Shown in pieces: positions 1-7,681 of a stretch of DNA of 15,000 nt. How positions within the stretch are numbered: the first letter of the stretch is position 1; every line of letters begins with the position of its first letter. This stretch comes from Trachelipus rathkii (taxonomy: Eukaryota; Arthropoda; Malacostraca; Isopoda; Trachelipodidae). Both the position numbers and the translations under genes were made by a program. Under the pieces are notes generated by a model. It was not told where the DNA came from. It was given only the letters and a program-made list of their open reading frames with translations, and did not search any database. The stretch covers positions 1 through 15,000 of the forward strand of contig JABUQX010100253.1 of assembly GCA_015478945.1 (NCBI GenBank), read 5' to 3'.

Positions 1-1019
1 CATAGAGGAGGATTAGGGAGAGTTAGCGGAGGTTATAATTATTGCCGGTGTTATTGGGGGAGATAAGGGGACTATCACACTGAGTTATAATAATAATATG
101 ATGAATAATAATAGATAATATATAATGAAAAAAAACGGGAATAAATAGGCTAATAATATCAAATAAGTAATAATGAATTAATAAGTTAATTAGGTGAATA
201 ATTAATAATAATAATTAGGTATCATGAAAATAATAATCAATAATGTAATAAGTGAATAATAATAGTTAATAGATACATAATGAAATGCAATAAATGAATA
301 ATAGTGACATGTTAAGTTATATTATATAAGAAGAGTAGTAAGAAAGAAGGTTGAGGAAGAATAGAGAGAAGGAATGTATTAGAAGAGCATGGGATATGAA
401 GTAGAGTATGAATGTTATAAGAGGCTGGAAGTAGGAAGAGAATGAATATAGGAGGGGGAAGAGAAGAAAAGAAAGGAAGATAGAAGAAAATATAATAAAT
501 GAGAGGTAATAGATAATAATAGTGAAAAGCTACGATAAATGTAATGCATCTTCGTATATTAATATATTAATTGTTAAAAGTAATATTTAATTATAATAAT
601 TATATCAATTAATTTTTATATAATATTGTAAAATAATAATAATCTAATAATATAATTATATTTATAATAATTAATAATATATATTGATTAATAAATAATA
701 ATAATATGATAATATAATTAATAAAATGTATATAATTAGATAATGACTATATAATAATTATATATGTAATAATATATATTAATCATAAAATAATGTTATA
801 AAATAATGAATGATGAATAAAGGAAGAATAGTGATAGAATAGAAGAATGGTAAATTTAATAAATAAAGGGAATTTAATAAAAAGTAGATATGAATGGGGA
901 AAGGATTAGAATTAAGAATAATTTAATTAGTTGTAAATATATTTGAGTTAAGATATAAATAAAATAGCATGTTTAACTATACATTTAATCAAGAATTTTA
1001 ATAATAATGACTAAAAAAG
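1..1019. repeat. C-depleted AT/purine-rich low-complexity region
   Basis: This is low-complexity sequence dominated by A, T and G on the + strand, with short TAA/AATA runs and stop codons in every frame. A purine-rich core lies at about 331-529, where I count only two C residues (388 and 425) in about 200 bases. The rest is AT-rich with scattered TAATAA motifs. Nothing resembles a gene, promoter or RNA. It grades into the (TAA)n array that follows, so it may be an old, mutated part of the same expansion. Its main oddity is strand asymmetry. Confidence 0.7.
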
Positions 1020-1214
1020 TAATAATAATGAATATAATCATAAATAATAATCAATATAATAATATAATAATAATAATACAATAAATAATAATAATAATAA
1101 TATAATATAATATATAATATATAATATAATAATATAATAATATATAATATTAATAATAATATTAATAGATTTAATAATAATAAATAATAATTAATTCATA
1201 ATAATAATATAATA

Positions 1215-1251
<37 letters not shown>

Positions 1252-1296
1252 TAATAATAATAAATAATATGAATAATAAGTAATATAATAAATAAT
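1020..1296. repeat. Interrupted (TAA)n microsatellite
   Basis: The trinucleotide TAA/AAT is repeated for about 280 bp, interrupted by TATAAT-type variants and occasional single-base changes. The purest part is about 1216-1260. It runs directly into a purine (AAG)n array. The long hydrophobic reading frame across it on the minus strand is only a translation of the repeat (runs of I, L, F and Y) and is not a gene. Confidence 0.9.
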
Positions 1297-1400
1297 AAGA
1301 AGAAGACGAAGAGAAGACGAAGAAGAAGAAGAAGAAGAGAAGAAGAAGAAGAAAGAAGAAGAAGAAGAAGAAGAAGAGAAGAAGAAGAAGAAGAAGAAGA
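1297..1400. repeat. (AAG)n homopurine microsatellite
   Basis: The AAG/GAA trinucleotide runs for about 104 bp with a few GAGA and GAAA slips. Only two pyrimidines occur, C at 1307 and C at 1318. From 1319 to 1400, 82 consecutive bases are purine. Homopurine mirror-like tracts of this length are known to be able to form intramolecular triplex (H-DNA), and GAA arrays behave this way elsewhere. Whether this one does so is an inference. Confidence 0.95.
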
Positions 1401-1402
1401 TT

Positions 1403-1466
1403 AAGAATAAGAATAAGAATAAGAATAAGAATAAGAATAAATAAGAATAAGAATAAGAATAAGAAG
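1403..1466. repeat. (AAGAAT)n hexanucleotide array
   Basis: Tandem hexamers AAGAAT follow the AAG array after only TT. There are about six units, a two-base slip near 1440, then about three more. The unit equals one AAG plus one AAT, the two trinucleotides of the arrays immediately upstream, so it probably arose at the boundary between them. It ends in a decayed AAGAAGATAATAA stretch. Confidence 0.9.
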
Positions 1467-1694
1467 ATAATAAAAAAGTTCAAATTATTTGATGAAATAA
1501 AATAAAATAGCAATAATATATTAATTTATTAGCAATTTTAATATAATAATAATAATAATAATATATGAATATTATATATATATATATAAATAATTAAATA
1601 TATATATAATTACATACATTTCAAAGACATTAATTATAGAAAAGATAATTATTTAATAAATAATATTATACTAAATAAGTAATTAATTTTAATT

Positions 1695-1696
<2 letters not shown>
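1467..1696. repeat. AT-rich spacer with short AAT and AT runs
   Basis: AT-rich DNA containing a short (AAT)n at about 1541-1562, a (TA)n run at about 1573-1588 and TAAT variants. No gene or structured RNA is visible. Confidence 0.7.

Positions 1697-1726
<30 letters not shown>
1697..1726. repeat. (TAA)10 perfect microsatellite
   Basis: Ten uninterrupted TAA units. Unlike the long arrays upstream this one is perfect, which suggests a younger or more recently homogenised tract. Confidence 0.95.
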
Positions 1727-1727
<1 letters not shown>

Positions 1728-1936
1728 GTTAGTGAGACTTTTATATTCCTCCTGCCTAGTATTGTATAGTAATAATTTAAAAGATTTATTTTTTTTATAT
1801 AAAATCATAAAAATGTGCATTGAGTTTTTAAAGAGGTAAAGGTTATGTGGGGTACCTGTAAGTAGGTTTCTTTATCTTCTCGTCAGTGAGAATGAGGTAG
1901 AGGTTCTGCATGATCGACACATGAATAAAAATACAT

Positions 1937-1937
<1 letters not shown>
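1727..1937. other. Unique spacer, no gene seen
   Basis: About 210 bp of non-repetitive sequence of mixed composition (for example around 1840-1920) between two microsatellites. All frames are closed at short range and no motif is recognised. Confidence 0.6.
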
Positions 1938-1974
<37 letters not shown>

Positions 1975-1985
1975 CACACACATCA
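1938..1985. repeat. (CA)18 dinucleotide microsatellite
   Basis: Eighteen uninterrupted CA units occupy 1938-1973, followed by a short imperfect tail of ACACACATCACA. It forms a compound repeat with the (TA)n tract immediately downstream. Alternating CA is a classical Z-DNA-capable sequence and a common polymorphic marker type in animals. Confidence 0.95.
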
Positions 1986-2250
1986 CATATATATACGTAT
2001 ATATATAATATATATATATATATACTATATAGTATATATTATATATATTATATATTGTATATATAGTATCTATAAAGTATAATATACTATCGCTATATCA
2101 ATATTATTTATATATACTTGTATATAATATAGTAATATATATATAGTATAGTATATATATAGATATTATATAATTATTACTATATAATAGTTTTATACTA
2201 TATATATATTATAGTATACTATATATATATTTTTTAATATATCTATATTA

Positions 2251-2291
<41 letters not shown>

Positions 2292-2943
2292 TATATATAT
2301 ATAGTATATATATATATAGTATGATATATATATAGTATAGTATATATATATATATATGATATATATTATATATATACATGATATATTCTATATCTATATA
2401 TGATATATATATTATTAGTATATAACTATAGTATATATATAATATATATCAGTATATATATACGTATATATATATATATATATATATACTATATGTATAT
2501 ATATAATATATATATATATTATATATATTAGATATATATAGTATTTATATGTATATACTATAAATATATATTATAGTATTTTTATTATATATATATATAT
2601 ATATATATAGATATTATATAGTATATATATGTATATACTATATATATATAATAGTAATATATGATATAGTATAGTATAATATATATATATATATAGTATT
2701 TATAGTAAGAGATAATAAAAAATATAGTATTTAATATATATTTATGATAAGTATATATATATATATAGATATAAGTATATATCAGTATTGGTATTTTTAA
2801 TATATATATAATATATATATATGATATATATATAGTATATATATATGCTATATATAGTGATTATATAGCTATCAGTATATACTGAATATAATAGTATGCA
2901 TTAATAGGGTACGTTTATACGTAATAATTACTAGTACTATGAG

Positions 2944-2976
<33 letters not shown>

Positions 2977-3062
2977 GTAGTGATATATATACGTATATTA
3001 TATAGTATATAGTATATATATAGTATATTAGTAAGTATAGTATATATATATACTATATATAC
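1986..3062. repeat. Kilobase-scale degenerate (TA)n tract
   Basis: More than 1 kb of almost only A and T, built from alternating TA interrupted by recurring GTATA, AGTATA and CTATA variants. Purer runs lie at about 2262-2287 and 2467-2488. Less periodic patches occur at about 2700-2750 and 2870-2930. Almost any segment can pair with itself or its neighbours, so the tract is cruciform-prone. The recurrent single G or C interruptions spaced by TA runs look like an old, mutated dinucleotide array rather than a satellite of defined monomer. No gene is possible here. Confidence 0.9.
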
Positions 3063-3225
3063 TAACTCTGGCTGACCACTTGCGGTGGGCCGACAGGCTG
3101 TGGAGATAGCCCAGCCTTAGAAGTTCGCGATAGTCCCTCGTAGTCCCTTGCCGCGCTGTGAACCACGTGTTGAGGGAAGATTGAAGCAGGTAAAAGGAGT
3201 TTTGGATATGATGTATAAGTTTGAG
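3063..3225. other. GC-richer island inside the TA tract
   Basis: About 160 bp with roughly half G+C, sharply bounded by TA repeat on both sides. It contains a tandem TAGTCCCT (3131-3138 and 3141-3148), a separated TCCCTC/GAGGGA inverted pair (3134-3139 and 3172-3177), and CCAC-loop-GTGG near 3076-3088. Its first part, 3067-3093, resembles 4058-4086. No frame is long enough for a protein call. It may be an inserted transposon fragment or the surviving unique sequence between two TA expansions. Confidence 0.5.
3067..3093 (+). repeat. Diverged dispersed repeat, copy A
   Basis: TCTGGCT, two bases, then CCACTTGC, followed by a TGG.GCCGA block. The same order occurs at 4058-4086. Over the first 17 positions 15 are identical, and the differing pair is GA here against CG there. 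The family is not recognised. Confidence 0.4.
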
Positions 3226-3360
3226 ATGTATATATATATAGTAAGTATAGTGATATAGGCCGTATATGTAGTTTTACCCTAAGCAGTACATATCCTATAT
3301 ACTATATGTAGATAGATACTAGTTAAGTTATAGTATAGTATGTATATATATATTGAAATA
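3226..3360. repeat. Resumption of degenerate TA-type repeat
   Basis: TA-rich sequence with GTATA/AGTATA variants like 1986-3062, interspersed with short unique pieces (about 3256-3300). It is probably the other flank of the same expanded tract, split by the island at 3063-3225. Confidence 0.65.
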
Positions 3361-3449
3361 GGACTGTAAAGACTATAAGTCTGGTAAGGCAAACCGGTTC
3401 AACTTGCGTGTGGATGATACTTCAATGATAACGCTTGGTATATAGGCGT

Positions 3450-3469
3450 TGCAGTGCTAGTTCACTGCA
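3450..3469. repeat. Perfect 7-bp inverted repeat (hairpin)
   Basis: TGCAGTG (3450-3456), six-base loop CTAGTT, then CACTGCA (3463-3469). It is followed by GGTTCGGGAC, which weakly resembles a pol III B box, but no tRNA fold accompanies it. Significance is uncertain. Confidence 0.5.
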
Positions 3470-4057
3470 CAGGTTCGGGACGTTGCTGCAGTTATATCAC
3501 CATCGAACGTGAGCTTAGTACGAGAGACAGATGAAGCTGTTACTACTAGTAGAGCGTGTTGCGTAAGCGGCACATTTAGGTAGTGAAACAGAGAAGGAGA
3601 TCCGCAGGAGTTTTTGTCAGATAACGTTAAACCCCAGAGGCTGCATTTGTGTAATCAGCGGTCTAAAAGTTAAAGTGATTTTATTTTCTGTAGATGTTAG
3701 ATTTTTAGCTTTGTTTGAATTATTAAGAAAAGTATACTGCGGCATCAAGTTGAATGATACGAACATTTTTTTCATCACCGAGAGATCTAAAGGTAAAATG
3801 ATGGTCTATGACATTCAATTGAGATTTGAAAATTTTTCCCACGCAAGTTTGAGGGTACTTTAATTTACTGGCATGATGTTGGACTTTTTACTAGGAAGCT
3901 GTTGGAACAGTTTACAGATGCGTGAACACATGGAAGTCGTTATATGTTATCAGTAGACTCGTCGGCGCATAGCAAAGGAACTTAGTTGAAAACAGTGATG
4001 ACTTTCTTCTGGATAATAATGTATATAGACATGAAGTAAATTTGGTGACGACTTAAT

Positions 4058-4086
4058 TCTGGCTCGCCACTTGCCCCTGGAGCCGA
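4058..4086 (+). repeat. Diverged dispersed repeat, copy B
   Basis: Counterpart of the sequence at 3067-3093: TCTGGCT, CG, CCACTTGC, then CCCTGGAGCCGA. It lies about 1 kb downstream in the same orientation. Similarity fades after the GCCGA block, so this is either an old duplicate or a fragment of an unrecognised family. Confidence 0.4.
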
Positions 4087-4204
4087 GGCGACCTGCGGCG
4101 ATGAAGGGAGTCCATGCATGAAAATATAGAAACTTGTACTTAGCATGTGATTAGTAATGAGAAATATTCGACTGGTCATGTTTGTGAAAGAATTTAAGTT
4201 ATAT

Positions 4205-4223
4205 CGCGAACAGATCGGTCGCG
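4205..4223. repeat. Short inverted repeat CGCGA/TCGCG
   Basis: A perfect 5-bp stem (4205-4209 with 4219-4223) and a 9-base loop. It stands out only because CpG-rich words are rare in this window. No binding protein can be named. Confidence 0.35.
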
Positions 4224-4764
4224 TTTTGTTGAATGGATTTCAGCTGTAGAGAGAATTCAGGTTTCTGTCGTTTTTGTGTGGAGTGGACGCAGGAATAGGA
4301 AAAGCACAACGTTCATTCAAAAAGCAGCTCGCCAAAAGGGCAGAGAGAGGGCACATACTTTTTGAGAGAAGGAATATAAGGGAATGCAGGCCACTTGTGT
4401 TTCGCGCTGAAAGAGCATTTATTTCACTAGCTTCCATAATTCGCTTTTGATGACGAAGTTCTGTTACAAGGATTGAAATACACGATTCCAGTTTTCTGAA
4501 TACATGTTCGCCGCCTAAAGTAAGTGATCAGAAAGAATAATTTGTTTTAAAGCACAAATAAGAAAAAATAATTAATAATTTTTCATTTATCGTAAGTTTG
4601 AATGAAGTTGAAGTTGCTGAATGGAAATAATTTTTATAAATGTGGTAAAGAACTTTCTGAGAAATTTTAAGACGGATAACAATAGATAACTTGCAAGTGA
4701 GATCTTTCATATCTTCAAAGAGCTTTTGTGTAATGTCTTTTAAACTTCATTTCCTACATTTTCA

Positions 4765-4975
4765 TTTGGGTTCTTTAATTACAAACTTTGGCGCTGTGAA
4801 TGATGAACATGGAGAGCGCTTCCCAGCAAAACATTCCAGTAGTTTCCAGTGGGGTTTAAGATAAATTGTCTTAAATCCTACAGGAACCTGGACTTTTTTG
4901 CTGGATTTTTTTTGCTGGGTTTCACCAGGGAGTATAATCCATTTAAATACGATACCAAGGAAAATAGAACCCAAA
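4765..4975. repeat. Diverged 211-bp foldback (MITE-like) element
   Basis: The arms are inverted copies of each other about a centre near 4865. The termini are TTTGGGTTCT (4765-4774) and AGAACCCAAA (4966-4975), perfect 10-bp complements. Next, CCCAGCAAAA (4822-4831) pairs with TTTTGCTGGG (4910-4919), and the distances between these blocks are 47 and 46 bases on the two sides. TCCAG (4835-4839) pairs with CTGGA (4901-4905). The centre, 4841-4861 against 4869-4889, has 17 Watson-Crick and 2 G-T pairs in 21 positions around a 7-base loop. The right arm carries an extra TTTTTTGCTGG copy (4894-4904 and 4908-4918), which largely explains its greater length. No target-site duplication is evident at 4765/4975. 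A minus-strand frame of about 70 codons coincides with the foldback, begins at TTG, and is probably accidental. Confidence 0.6.
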
Positions 4976-5380
4976 AATATTAACAGACTATTGCTTGAAT
5001 ATAAAAAGCGACCAACCTCAAGTCAACTACAGAAGAAAAATAAAAAAGTAGATATAAGTCAGTTTTCAGTATAGATAGAATATTATATTATTTAACATAT
5101 TATATTTTCGTTATATTCGTTATATTCGTTCTAACAAATATCTTATTTAGATACTAAAAAACAATACCCATAAAAATATACTGTTAACGTTTATGCAAAC
5201 GAAACAAAAAATAATTAGAAATTATACATTATACATTTTCATTCAATTTTTTTTTTTTTTGATCAGTGCTATTTTATATATCCGCATTTAATAAGCGCGG
5301 ATGCCGATAAGGATGTGGATGCGGTCAATTTCAATGAGGATGTTTCGATGTGATATGCATCACTATTACATACATACGAA
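4976..5380. other. AT-rich unique stretch with short tandem motifs
   Basis: No gene is seen. It contains a 9-bp tandem TTATATTCG (5111-5128, with an imperfect copy upstream), a 7-bp ATTATAC tandem (5221-5237), T14 (5247-5260), and a small inverted pair ATCCGC/GCGGAT (5280-5285 and 5297-5302). A cluster of GGATG words follows at about 5299-5342, the only GC-richer piece in this stretch. Confidence 0.55.
5161..5180 (+). repeat. 20-bp dispersed direct repeat, copy 1
   Basis: ACAATACCCATAAAAATATA, identical to 9318-9337. The flanks are only weakly similar. By base composition an exact 20-mer match is unlikely by chance in a window this size, so an old shared repeat is plausible. Confidence 0.5.
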
Positions 5381-5506
5381 TATTATATATATATATATAT
5401 ATAATATCATATAATATATATATACTATATATATATATCTATATATATATCTTATATATATATATATATATATTATAATTATATAATATAGTATATATAT
5501 ATTATC
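5381..5506. repeat. Imperfect (TA)n microsatellite
   Basis: Alternating TA with single-base interruptions immediately upstream of the GATA array. It is the same class as 1986-3062 but shorter. Confidence 0.9.
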
Positions 5507-5521
5507 AGTATATGTTGGGAG

Positions 5522-5791
5522 AGATAGATAGATGAAAGATACGATAGATGATAGATAGATAGATAGTAGATGATAGATAGATAGATAGATGTAGATTAGA
5601 TAGTGAAAGATAGGATAGATTAGATAGGCTAGATTAGATAGATAGATAGATAGTATAGATAGATAGATAGATAAAGATAGATTAGATAGATAGAATAGAT
5701 AGATAGATACGTGATATGATGAGATAAATATATCTAGATTAGATAGATAGATAGATAGATACGATAGATTAGATAGATAGATACGATAGAT
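5522..5791. repeat. (GATA)n tetranucleotide array
   Basis: GATA/TAGA units with frequent one- or two-base slips (GATGATAG, GATTAGAT, GATACGATAG). It directly abuts a (GA)n tract. Compound GATA-GA arrays are common in arthropod and other animal genomes. The slips could be true mutation or residual long-read sequencing error. Confidence 0.95.
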
Positions 5792-5828
<37 letters not shown>

Positions 5829-5905
5829 GAGAGCGAGAGAGAGAGAGCAGAGAGAGAGAGAGAGAGAGAGAGAGGAGAAGAGAGAGGAGAGAGAGAGAGA
5901 GAGAA
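5792..5905. repeat. (GA)n homopurine dinucleotide tract
   Basis: GA repeat of about 114 bp, pure purine except C at 5834 and C at 5848. The longest uninterrupted purine runs are 5792-5833 and 5849-5905. Occasional GGA and GAA slips occur. Triplex formation is possible in principle. Confidence 0.95.
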
Positions 5906-6158
5906 TAATTTTGACGAAAGTTGATAATGCTTTTAAACTAAACTTTTGTCTAGTATGATTACCATTTGATGGTTGTTGATGTGAATATTAAATAATTCGA
6001 ACTATTAATTTGAACCTGAGTCAATGTAGAATAACATGTCGCTTATAAAGATGTGGGGGAGGGATGGCGATTACATAGGATACGGGAAAGAAAGAGAGAA
6101 GGAAGGGAGATCAACGGAATAGTAGAGTAAAAGAATTGTGTGAGTGTCCGTGATGTGA
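5906..6158. other. Unique spacer between GATA arrays
   Basis: About 250 bp of unique sequence. It includes a G-rich patch (6055-6063, plus G-triplets at 6084-6086 and 6105-6107) followed by purine-rich sequence. No gene is recognised. Confidence 0.6.
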
Positions 6159-6588
6159 TCAGTAGATGATGATAGATAGTAGATTATATAGATACAGATA
6201 GAAATAGAAATAGATAGCATAATGGAATAATCGGGACCTGTTACTACTGATAAATAATAGATAGATTAGGGATAGATAGATAGAATAGCATACTGTAGAT
6301 GGGCGTAGATTAGATACACACAGCATATAGACAAAATAGAAAGTTTGATAGAAAGATAGATATAGCATACATAGAAGAATAGATAGATAGTCAGAGATAA
6401 ATAGGGGATAGGTAGATTAATAGATATACGATTGGTGCGAAAAGGAAGATAGGATGATAGATAGGATAGATATGTGAGTGTCGCGTCCTTGGATTAGATA
6501 GAATAGATAGATGGAAGATAGATAGATATGATAGATAGATAGATTAGCAGTAATAGATGAACTATGGATGACGATAGATAGATATTTT
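6159..6588. repeat. Degenerate GATA array
   Basis: TAGATAGA-type units heavily interrupted by unique bases, probably an older part of the same tetranucleotide expansion as 5522-5791. Purer sections are near 6380-6390, 6500-6545 and 6571-6582. The minus-strand frame at 6159-6368 rich in Y, F, L and S is a translation of this repeat and is not a gene. Confidence 0.85.
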
Positions 6589-6589
6589 C

Positions 6590-6633
6590 GGGGGTTTTGG
6601 GGGAAAAGAAGTTAGAAAGGGGGGTAATGGGGG
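6590..6633 (+). other. Putative G-quadruplex-forming sequence
   Basis: Four G-runs of 5, 5, 6 and 5 bases (6590-6594, 6599-6603, 6619-6624, 6629-6633), separated by TTTT, a 15-base A-rich loop and TAAT. This satisfies a long-loop intramolecular quadruplex pattern. It lies at the downstream end of the GATA array and is by far the most G-dense spot in a very AT-rich window. The folding potential is known for such sequences, but function here is unknown. Confidence 0.65.
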
Positions 6634-7646
6634 ACAGTAGCTGAATAACTGTTACTGTGACACAATTTAAATAGTGAAAGTGATAGAACTATTTTTCTTT
6701 TTAAAAAAACGAAATATTGGAATTTGATCCCGGTTTTCATGGCAAAAAAAAAAATTAATAAAAAATACAATTTTGTTTTTAAATTTAAAATTATTTGTTT
6801 TGATTTTCGGAAATCCGTTCTCCTTCTTTTGTAATTTAATGAAAGTAATTTTTCTGCTAAGCTATACGTACGATATATATAGAAATTAATTTAAAAAGAA
6901 AGTATAAAAGTGCATTAAATAAATGCATAAAATTGATTAAAAAAAAAATATGCATTAAAAACAAAACAAATCGAATCAAAATAAAAAGGTATTTGGTATA
7001 GTCAAAAATATATCTAGCAATAAGTTGTGCGGGAAATGAGCAAGAATTGAAAAGCTTTTGCAAACTGCGATTATGCGGACAAAGTTCAATATTTTATCGG
7101 GTCAATGGATACAACTCAATGCCAAGTCCTTTCCCAATTCTGTTTTTCTTTCGCATTCAGCTTATTCCCCTCTTCCCCATGTTTACTCCCACTAGCTCTC
7201 ATTCGAGTCTTTAGTGAGTGAATGAGTATACTATATTTTACGATATCTACGATTTTGCTGATCTTGATTTATTGAGCTCGATTTTCTTCCCAAATGTAAA
7301 CAGAACAAATACTCGAACAAACTTTTATTTAACAACTGCCTTATTGAGTTTATTTAAATGCTGTTTGCTTTATTCGAGATAATGGATCTGTCTAAATTTT
7401 TAATTTATTTCAAATAATTATAATTAACTAAAAATTTTTCAAAAAAGGAGATTCTATAATCCTACTCTAACTGTTATTTAGAAGAATAAAAAACACATGA
7501 ATTAGTACTTGGATAATTACTTGATATAAAAAAATGTTGATTTGTAGTAATAATAATATAATTTTAAGCATTCTTCCTCTTGGAACAAACAAAAGAAAAT
7601 TACGATCAAACGATATTTTATATTATTTTGATAGTTTTGCCTTTAT
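6634..7646. other. AT-rich unique region, no gene seen
   Basis: Mostly AT-rich sequence with homopolymer A and T runs. The part at about 7065-7330 is less AT-rich and contains a 7-bp inverted pair CTCATTC/GAATGAG (7198-7204 and 7220-7226) with a 15-base loop. The minus frame at 6857-7063 has no recognisable content and reflects AT composition. No splice or promoter assignment can be justified. Confidence 0.5.
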
Positions 7647-7681
7647 AAAAAAAAAACAAACAAAAACAATAATAAAATAAT
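7647..7681. repeat. A-rich tract
   Basis: A ten-base A run followed by CAAACAAAAACAATAATAAAATAATA. It could be a retroposon poly(A) tail or simple A-rich drift. No identifiable retroposon body lies upstream. Confidence 0.4.

Larger units (their letters stand above)
3361..4764. other. Mid-GC unique region, no gene recognised
   Basis: About 1.4 kb with clearly lower AT content than the rest of the window. Its composition would allow exons, but frames are short: a 62-codon frame at 3675-3863 on + has no ATG start, and frames on both strands at about 4240-4450 overlap each other. None shows a domain or motif that I recognise. Several small inverted repeats are listed separately. It could be intergenic or intronic DNA or heavily decayed transposon sequence. 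Confidence 0.55.

Noticed and set aside
1196..1513. 105-codon minus-strand frame rich in L, I, F and Y
   Set aside because: It is a direct translation of the TAA, AAG and AAGAAT repeats with no varied sequence.
3361..3415. tRNA-like words (AGACT-ATA-AGTCT stem, GGTTCAAC B-box-like word)
   Set aside because: The stem has a 3-base loop, there is no acceptor or D arm, and the spacing does not fit a tRNA.
3510..3535. AGTACGAGAG, resembling the sarcin-ricin loop of large-subunit rRNA
   Set aside because: The match is about ten bases only. The flanks do not align with rRNA and no other conserved rRNA word occurs nearby in the right order.
3675..3863. 62-codon + frame
   Set aside because: It begins at GTG rather than ATG, shows no recognisable domain, and its length is within chance for local composition.
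4762..4974. 70-codon minus-strand frame
   Set aside because: It coincides with the foldback element, starts at TTG, and matches no known protein family.
5522..5791. GATA array considered as a CRISPR-like array
   Set aside because: The units are 4 bp with no unique spacers, so it is a plain microsatellite.
6159..6368. 69-codon minus-strand frame rich in Y, F, L and S
   Set aside because: It is a translation of the degenerate GATA array.
6590..6603. GGGGGTTTTGGGGG considered as a telomeric repeat
   Set aside because: The unit occurs only once with no tandem continuation.
6857..7063. 68-codon minus-strand hydrophobic frame resembling a small membrane protein
   Set aside because: The hydrophobicity follows from AT-rich codons and there is no supporting context or motif.
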